Assembly: GCA_007135295.1 (NCBI GenBank)
Contig: SLJD01000244.1
Coordinates: 1-11,408, forward strand
From: Phycisphaerales bacterium
GTDB taxonomy: Bacteria > Planctomycetota > Phycisphaerae > Phycisphaerales > SM1A02
Reading direction: 5' to 3'
Length of the DNA stretch: 11,408 nt
The position numbers were made by a program, and so were the translations under genes. The first letter of the stretch is position 1; each line of letters begins with the position of its first letter. This document shows positions 7,583 through 11,408 of this stretch, piece after piece. A model generated the notes under the pieces. That model saw only the letters and a program-made list of their open reading frames with translations. It did no database searches and was not told the DNA's origin.

Positions 7583-9297
7583 GAATCCGGCTGCTCCCTT
7601 CGCTCCGTGTCGGCAATCTCGCGGTCAGTGTCCGGTGATTGCTGTTCGAGGTTGTCGAGCGTCACCGGGAGGGAATCGCGCCGCCCCGCTTCGGGCTTTG
7701 CTCCGTAACTCATCCACGCCCCGGGGCCGTACAGGCGGTCGAGCCCCATCTCGCTGATGTACTCGGCGTCAGCCCTCGAGACCCGGCCCACACCCCGGCC
7801 CTGAAGCTGCCCCCGGCCCATCAGTTCCCAGTTGTTCGGCTCGACATGGAGCTGGCCGGGCAGCGGGCGGGACTCCGCCCGGCGCGACTCCGGTTCCACG
7901 AGCGACGCGGTGACCAGCACTGCGAGCTCCGTTTCGCCCCGCGTGTATCGAACCGACCTGAACAGCGGGCCGAGCACCGGCAGGTCACCGAGAATCGGCA
8001 CGCGCGAGGCCCGGGCATCCGAGCGATCATCGAGCAGGCCGGCCATCGCAAACGTCTGCCCGCTGTTGAGCTCAAGTGTGGTTTCCGCCCGGCGGGTGAG
8101 CACGCCCGGGACGCGGAACCCCTGGATCTCGACCGCGCCGATGTCGGACAGATCGCTGACTTCCGGTGCGACCCGCAGCCGGATACGTCCGTCGCCGAGC
8201 ACGACCGGCTCAAACTGAAGCTGCACGCCGAACTCGCGGTACTCAATGGAGATTGCCCCGTCACCGCCGACGCCACTTTGCACGACCGGAATCGGAAACT
8301 CGCCGCCGGCCAGAAAATTCGCCTCTTCGCCGCTGAGCGCGACGAGGTTCGGTTCGGCGAGGACGCGCAGGTACTGGTTCTCCGCGAGCGCCTGGATGAA
8401 GAACTGAAAGTCTGCCCGCGGCACGCCTCCGAAAAGCGTCACCGACGGCGTCGGGCCGACATCGGCGTGAAACTCAAAGGGCAGGCCGTGGGCGGCCGGC
8501 GTTCCGCCCGGCACACCGATGTTCACAGGCGTCATTGGCCCCGCCGAGCTTCCCAGCACGTTGGCGCCGAAAAAGTCGTTGCCCGTGTGGAAAAAGTTGA
8601 TGCCGAGCTGCCGCATCGCGTTGCGGCTGACTTCCGCGACGCGAACTTCGAGCAGAACCTGCTGCACGCCGGAAAGGTTCGTCATGTCGACGTAGCTGAT
8701 CCCGTGGGACTCGAGAAACTCGCGAAGAAGCTTCGTGTCTTCGGCCCGGCGCAGGTCCCCCCGCACGACGACCGACTGCCGCGACTGGATCATCTCCAGA
8801 TCCGCCGTAGGAAAGACACGGCGCAGCTCGTCTTCAAGGAACTCCAAGTCGATGATCACATCGACCCGCCGCCGCCAGACCTCATCATCCTCGCTCCAGA
8901 GAATCAGGTCCGTCGACCCGACTGAATTGCCGAGGACCAGCACCTGCTCCGGCGAGAGCACCTGCACGTCGGCAATCTCCGGATCAATGATCGACACGCG
9001 GGCGACCGGCCACGGCGCTTCGACCACGGATGAGCGGCCGACCTCCACCTGCATCGATCGGTCTTCATGGTCTGATTCGACGGGACTCATCACGGCCTGC
9101 AGCGCCGCAGGGGCAGTGTCGCGTTCGTGGTTCGTGCCTGGGTTCGGGTCCGGATCAGCCGATGCTGCCGCATGCACCACCGCCCCCGCCATCAGAGCGA
9201 TGGCGATGGCGGACGCGGCCGGGATGAGATTTCGATATTGGTTGCGATGATCTGTTCTGCTGCGTCTCACGACGGTCGTTCCCCTCATGCGTGTCAT
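7579..9297 (-). CDS. cpaC: CpaC/RcpA, Tad pilus outer-membrane secretin
   Basis: A 572-aa exported protein that forms the ring-shaped outer-membrane pore for the pilus. A signal peptide is visible: basic N-region, hydrophobic core IPAASAIAIALMAGAVV (25-41) and probable cleavage after AAASA. The CpaC-type N-terminal domain covers about 81-150 (VEVGRSSVVEAPWPVARVS, VLVLGNSVGSTDLIL), and a BON-like segment about 151-207. The secretin core covers about 210-470, with VLAEPNLVALSGEEANFLAGG (312-332), VPILGDLPVLGPLFRS (433-448) and the last strands TELAVLVTASLVEP (456-469). A tail of about 100 residues follows. The start is uncertain: ATG 9297 and ATG 9288 lack a clear ribosome site, whereas GTG 9270 (563 aa) has AGGGG 10 nt upstream and gives a shorter signal peptide N-region. 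It lies 24 bp after cpaB and overlaps cpaE. Confidence 0.95.
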   Translation of the reverse strand: MTRMRGTTVVRRSRTDHRNQYRNLIPAASAIAIALMAGAVVHAAASADPDPNPGTNHERDTAPAALQAVMSPVESDHEDRSMQVEVGRSSVVEAPWPVARVSIIDPEIADVQVLSPEQVLVLGNSVGSTDLILWSEDDEVWRRRVDVIIDLEFLEDELRRVFPTADLEMIQSRQSVVVRGDLRRAEDTKLLREFLESHGISYVDMTNLSGVQQVLLEVRVAEVSRNAMRQLGINFFHTGNDFFGANVLGSSAGPMTPVNIGVPGGTPAAHGLPFEFHADVGPTPSVTLFGGVPRADFQFFIQALAENQYLRVLAEPNLVALSGEEANFLAGGEFPIPVVQSGVGGDGAISIEYREFGVQLQFEPVVLGDGRIRLRVAPEVSDLSDIGAVEIQGFRVPGVLTRRAETTLELNSGQTFAMAGLLDDRSDARASRVPILGDLPVLGPLFRSVRYTRGETELAVLVTASLVEPESRRAESRPLPGQLHVEPNNWELMGRGQLQGRGVGRVSRADAEYISEMGLDRLYGPGAWMSYGAKPEAGRRDSLPVTLDNLEQQSPDTDREIADTERREQPDS

Positions 9298-9321
9298 GCG
9301 TGCGTCTTTGGCGGCAGGCGT

Positions 9322-10392
9322 TCACGGCGACTGGCCGCCCTCCTGGTCGTCGTCCGTCTCCGTGTCCTTTGCGATCGGCCCGGCACCGTCCGGCTCGGCG
9401 TCGGAGTCCCGTTCCGCGTCTTCGTCAACCTCGAACTCGATCCGCTCGACGTTCATGCCGCGCGTGACAACCGTCTCCCAGCGCGGCGCGGGCTCGGGTT
9501 CCGGCTCCGGTTCTTCCACCTCCGCGACCTCGACCGGCTCCGGTTCGGGTTCGGGCTCCGGTTCTGGCTCTGGTTCGAGTTCCTCGGCCACAGCAGCCTC
9601 GGCGAGCGTCGGCACCGCGGGGCGCATCCGGTCGGCGTACAACTCGGAAAGGTCAGAGAACAGCGTGCCGCGCTGCCCGGACGCCCGCGTTTCATCGAGC
9701 GGGTTGCGCATCGCCAGTGAAATGCTGCCGTGCGCTGAAGCAAGCTGCAGCGCCTCGGCCTGCTTGCTGTCGACCTTGAGCGTCACCATCCGCCGCCTCG
9801 AACTCGAACCGCCGTTCGATTCGTCATCATCTTCCGACACGATCGTCCGCGTCTGCACGGCGAGCACCTGGATCTCTTCAAGCAGGACGGTTGAGAGCAT
9901 CTCCCGGCCGCGGTTGCCCTCCTCGTCGGCCGGGGCCTGAAAGGACGCGAAGACGTCCACGTGACTGCCGGGATAGAGCATGCCTTCCAGCGCCGAGGAT
10001 TCATTGAGCGTCACGCTCATCGCCCGCATGCCCGAAGGCAGGACCGCCGCCAGACGCAGGCCCGAGTTGTTCTTGGCGAACTTTCCGGGCGTGAACGCTT
10101 CGCCGGCGACCACCGGCGCAACCAGCACGTTGCCGATCACTCGCTGGGGGCTGGCGATCGCCTGCTCGGGGGCGTCGTCTTCAGGAACCGTCCGTTCCTC
10201 GATGGATCGCTCATCGACGCGCGTGCCGGCGGGCATTTCGCGCGTGGCAACGGTGATTCGCACCTCGCGCTGCTCGGGCACCGTCGGCCGCTCCGCGGCC
10301 TCTTCATCGACGCGGAGCGTGGCGACGAGCACCGAGGCCGCCACGGCCGCAACCAGGCCGAGCACCACGAGTCCTGCCATTGTCGCTTTCAT
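9322..10392 (-). CDS. cpaB: CpaB/RcpC, Tad pilus assembly periplasmic protein with Glu-Pro-rich linker
   Basis: A 356-aa inner-membrane-anchored periplasmic protein. One N-terminal membrane helix is seen at residues 5-27. A SAF-type domain follows (about 44-105: VRITVATREMPAGTRVDERSIEERTVP, then RVIGNVLVAPVVAGEAF), then the RcpC domain (about 110-230: AMSVTLNESSALEGMLYPGSHVDVF, VLLEEIQVLAVQ, VTLKVDSKQAEAL). This is the standard CpaB layout; family members are thought to link the secretin to the rest of the machine. Residues about 270-303 are almost purely Glu-Pro, followed by ETVVTRGMNVERIEFEV (306-322), which resembles the short RG-containing C-terminal motif of CpaB proteins, and a very acidic end. 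The ATG at 10392 has GAGGGAAG about 6 nt upstream. It sits between tadE (61 bp upstream) and the secretin. Confidence 0.93.
   Translation of the reverse strand: MKATMAGLVVLGLVAAVAASVLVATLRVDEEAAERPTVPEQREVRITVATREMPAGTRVDERSIEERTVPEDDAPEQAIASPQRVIGNVLVAPVVAGEAFTPGKFAKNNSGLRLAAVLPSGMRAMSVTLNESSALEGMLYPGSHVDVFASFQAPADEEGNRGREMLSTVLLEEIQVLAVQTRTIVSEDDDESNGGSSSRRRMVTLKVDSKQAEALQLASAHGSISLAMRNPLDETRASGQRGTLFSDLSELYADRMRPAVPTLAEAAVAEELEPEPEPEPEPEPEPVEVAEVEEPEPEPEPAPRWETVVTRGMNVERIEFEVDEDAERDSDAEPDGAGPIAKDTETDDDQEGGQSP
9484..9585 (-). repeat. Low-complexity Glu-Pro codon repeat inside cpaB
   Basis: About 100 bp of degenerate GGTTCG/GGCTCC-type hexamers (plus-strand reading) encode alternating Glu-Pro in two blocks separated by VEVAEVE. 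Codon choice varies between units, so it is not an exact tandem repeat and is under some protein-level selection. Confidence 0.8.
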
Positions 10393-10453
10393 GGTTCACT
10401 TCCCTCATCCGTCAGGATGCGACCGGGGACCGGACCACCGGCGGCCGGCCGCA

Positions 10454-10912
10454 TCACGTTCCTTCCTTGACCATCGTCACCCGCGCGTTGAGCCACCCCG
10501 GCCGCGGCAGCGGCATCCCGAGTCCCACGCCGTTTTCATCATGGCTGTAGTTCAGCCGGAGGCGCACCTCGAACGCCTCGCCGGACTGGACCTCATCAAG
10601 GTCCGGCGGCTCGGTCTCGAGGACGTAGGCCTCGTCAAGGCCCGCGCGGCGCATCGCCTCGATCACCGCGTTTTCCAGATCACCGTGCCCAGCCCCCGAG
10701 ACCGCGGCGACACGCGCCCCGTGCCGGGCGATGCCGTTGATCTCCTGCGCCTTCATGAACATCCAGCCGTACTCGATCGCGCCGAAGACCAGCGTCAGCA
10801 GCAGGACGAGCACGATCGCCATCTCGACCGTCGCCGCCCCCCGCCATGATCGGCGCATTCGGCGCGGCGCAATCGCCATGGCCGGGCGCCCGGTCACCCC
10901 TGGACGTGCCAT
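10454..10912 (-). CDS. tadE: TadE-like pseudopilin
   Basis: A 152-aa minor pilin-like protein. A basic leader (residues 1-25) ends in RRSWRG, followed by AATVEMAIVLVLLLTLVFGAIEYGW (26-50). The Gly25/Ala26 junction with Glu at +5 is the prepilin-peptidase pattern, and the hydrophobic helix matches the TadE domain (GxxTVEFAL...). The C-terminal periplasmic part is small, with no Cys pair. TadE proteins are processed by TadV and are needed for pilus assembly. The frame is open far upstream, but that part is antisense-like overlap with tadV. The ATG at 10912 has AGGAGGG 8 nt upstream, inside the end of tadV, giving a 19-bp overlap. No TadF or TadG partner is seen in the window. Confidence 0.92.
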   Translation of the reverse strand: MARPGVTGRPAMAIAPRRMRRSWRGAATVEMAIVLVLLLTLVFGAIEYGWMFMKAQEINGIARHGARVAAVSGAGHGDLENAVIEAMRRAGLDEAYVLETEPPDLDEVQSGEAFEVRLRLNYSHDENGVGLGMPLPRPGWLNARVTMVKEGT

Positions 10913-11408
10913 AGCAGCATCCCTCCTGCCGAGACCCACACGCCGGCGGCGATGGCGATGCCGTACGGCATGCGCTGCATCTGATCGGGACGCGGCACGC
11001 GCGGCACGTCGCTGAAGCGCAGCACGCGCCGCGCGACGCCCATCGTCGCCACGCCGATCGTTCCAAGGTTCCCCGCCACCTCGCGCACCTGCCCGAACCG
11101 GATCGCCCAGCCGATCGCCAGGGCCAACCCGCAGGCCGTCACCGCGGCAAGCACGAGAACCCCCCCCGCGAGGCCGGTCCACGGCCCGATCGCCATCATG
11201 ATCTTGGCGTCCCCCGCCCCGCCCCCGGCGAATGCGTACAGCAGCACAAACGGTGTGCCGAGCAGCAATGCCGAAGCCAGGCCCTCGCCCAGCCCCGGCA
11301 ACCCACCCATCAAGCCGGCCCACATCAAGCCCGCTGCGAACAACGGGACCGTCAGCACGTTCCGGATCCGCCGCGACCGCACGTCGGTGATCGCGGCGAG
11401 GAGCGTCA
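10894..11408 (-). CDS. tadV: TadV/CpaA, prepilin peptidase (A24 family), N-terminus cut by window edge
   Basis: An inner-membrane aspartic protease that cleaves Flp prepilin and TadE-type pseudopilins. Although a GTG lies at 11382, the frame stays open to the window edge, and the extra codons read TLLAAITD directly before VRSRRIRN. This restores the family's first catalytic motif (D...RRIPN-like, Asp codon at 11385-11383). The gene therefore starts outside the window and the 162-aa version from the GTG would lack that Asp. The second catalytic motif is GAGDAKIMMAIG (GxGD; Asp codon 11211-11209). Several hydrophobic helices follow (LLLGTPFVLLYAFA, GLAGGVLVLAAVTACGLALAIG, IAIAAGVWVSAGGMLLW). 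The end overlaps tadE by 19 bp. It is small, like TadV/CpaA, lacking the methyltransferase domain of PilD. Confidence 0.92.
   Translation of the reverse strand, partial: TLLAAITDVRSRRIRNVLTVPLFAAGLMWAGLMGGLPGLGEGLASALLLGTPFVLLYAFAGGGAGDAKIMMAIGPWTGLAGGVLVLAAVTACGLALAIGWAIRFGQVREVAGNLGTIGVATMGVARRVLRFSDVPRVPRPDQMQRMPYGIAIAAGVWVSAGGMLLWHVQG
10921..10927 (-). promoter_or_regulatory. Ribosome binding site fixing the tadE start
   Basis: Minus-strand AGGAGGG lies 8 nt before the ATG at 10912 and within the last codons of tadV. It is the strongest Shine-Dalgarno in the operon and excludes the much longer in-frame start. Confidence 0.8.

Noticed and set aside
7639..8925. Long plus-strand open frame (428 aa) opposite the secretin gene
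   Set aside because: It is antisense to a clear secretin, is rich in Arg/His/Pro with no recognisable motif, and is explained by high GC codon use.
10913..11323. Upstream extension of the tadE frame to a start at 11323
   Set aside because: This part overlaps tadV in another frame, is Gly/Arg-rich without motifs, and the strong ribosome site places the start at 10912.
7600..11408. Apparent higher GC toward the right end, suggesting a different origin for part of the operon
   Set aside because: Hand counts of single 60-base lines vary from about 58% to 72% on the right half and about 58% to 65% on the left, overlapping too much to support transfer.

Overview
The window is dense, GC-rich bacterial chromosome with almost no intergenic space. 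Most of it is one long minus-strand operon for a tight-adherence (Tad/Flp) type IVc pilus machine. The organism looks like a Gram-negative-type bacterium, since it has an outer-membrane secretin and lipobox-bearing lipoproteins. My best guess is a planctomycete (Phycisphaerae-like), from the style of the DUF6941-type protein and the cpa/tad gene order; this is inference from memory of such genomes, not a search result.

Layout. Positions 1-824 (+) hold the C-terminal three quarters of an anhydro-N-acetylmuramic acid kinase (AnmK family), cut by the left edge. Positions 880-1299 (-) encode a small DUF6941-like protein convergent with it. A 225-bp divergent intergenic region (1300-1524) leads into a cold-shock-domain protein (1525-1728, +), which ends in a textbook intrinsic terminator (1763-1798). 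From 1880 to the right edge everything is on the minus strand. In transcription order (right to left) it reads: prepilin peptidase TadV/CpaA (cut by the right edge), pseudopilin TadE, CpaB/RcpC, secretin CpaC/RcpA, CpaE/TadZ, ATPase CpaF/TadA, platform proteins TadB and TadC, a small lipoprotein with a CpaD/OmpA-like look, and a TPR lipoprotein resembling TadD.

How the genes work together. TadV processes prepilins and pseudopilins such as TadE. CpaF powers assembly through the TadB/TadC inner-membrane platform, and CpaE localises the machine. CpaC forms the outer-membrane pore, aided by CpaB and the two lipoproteins. Neighbouring genes overlap by ATGA or sit only tens of bases apart, so they are very probably co-transcribed and translationally coupled. 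The promoter and the major Flp pilin gene are not in the window and are expected to the right of 11408.

I see no mobile element, CRISPR array, tRNA or rRNA, and no wholly new system. The points most worth a second look are the uncharacterised lipoprotein at 2581-3099, the loss of both signature lysines in the CpaE nucleotide-binding loop, the TonB-like Glu-Pro linker in CpaB, and the replaced TGPG loop in the AnmK-like kinase.
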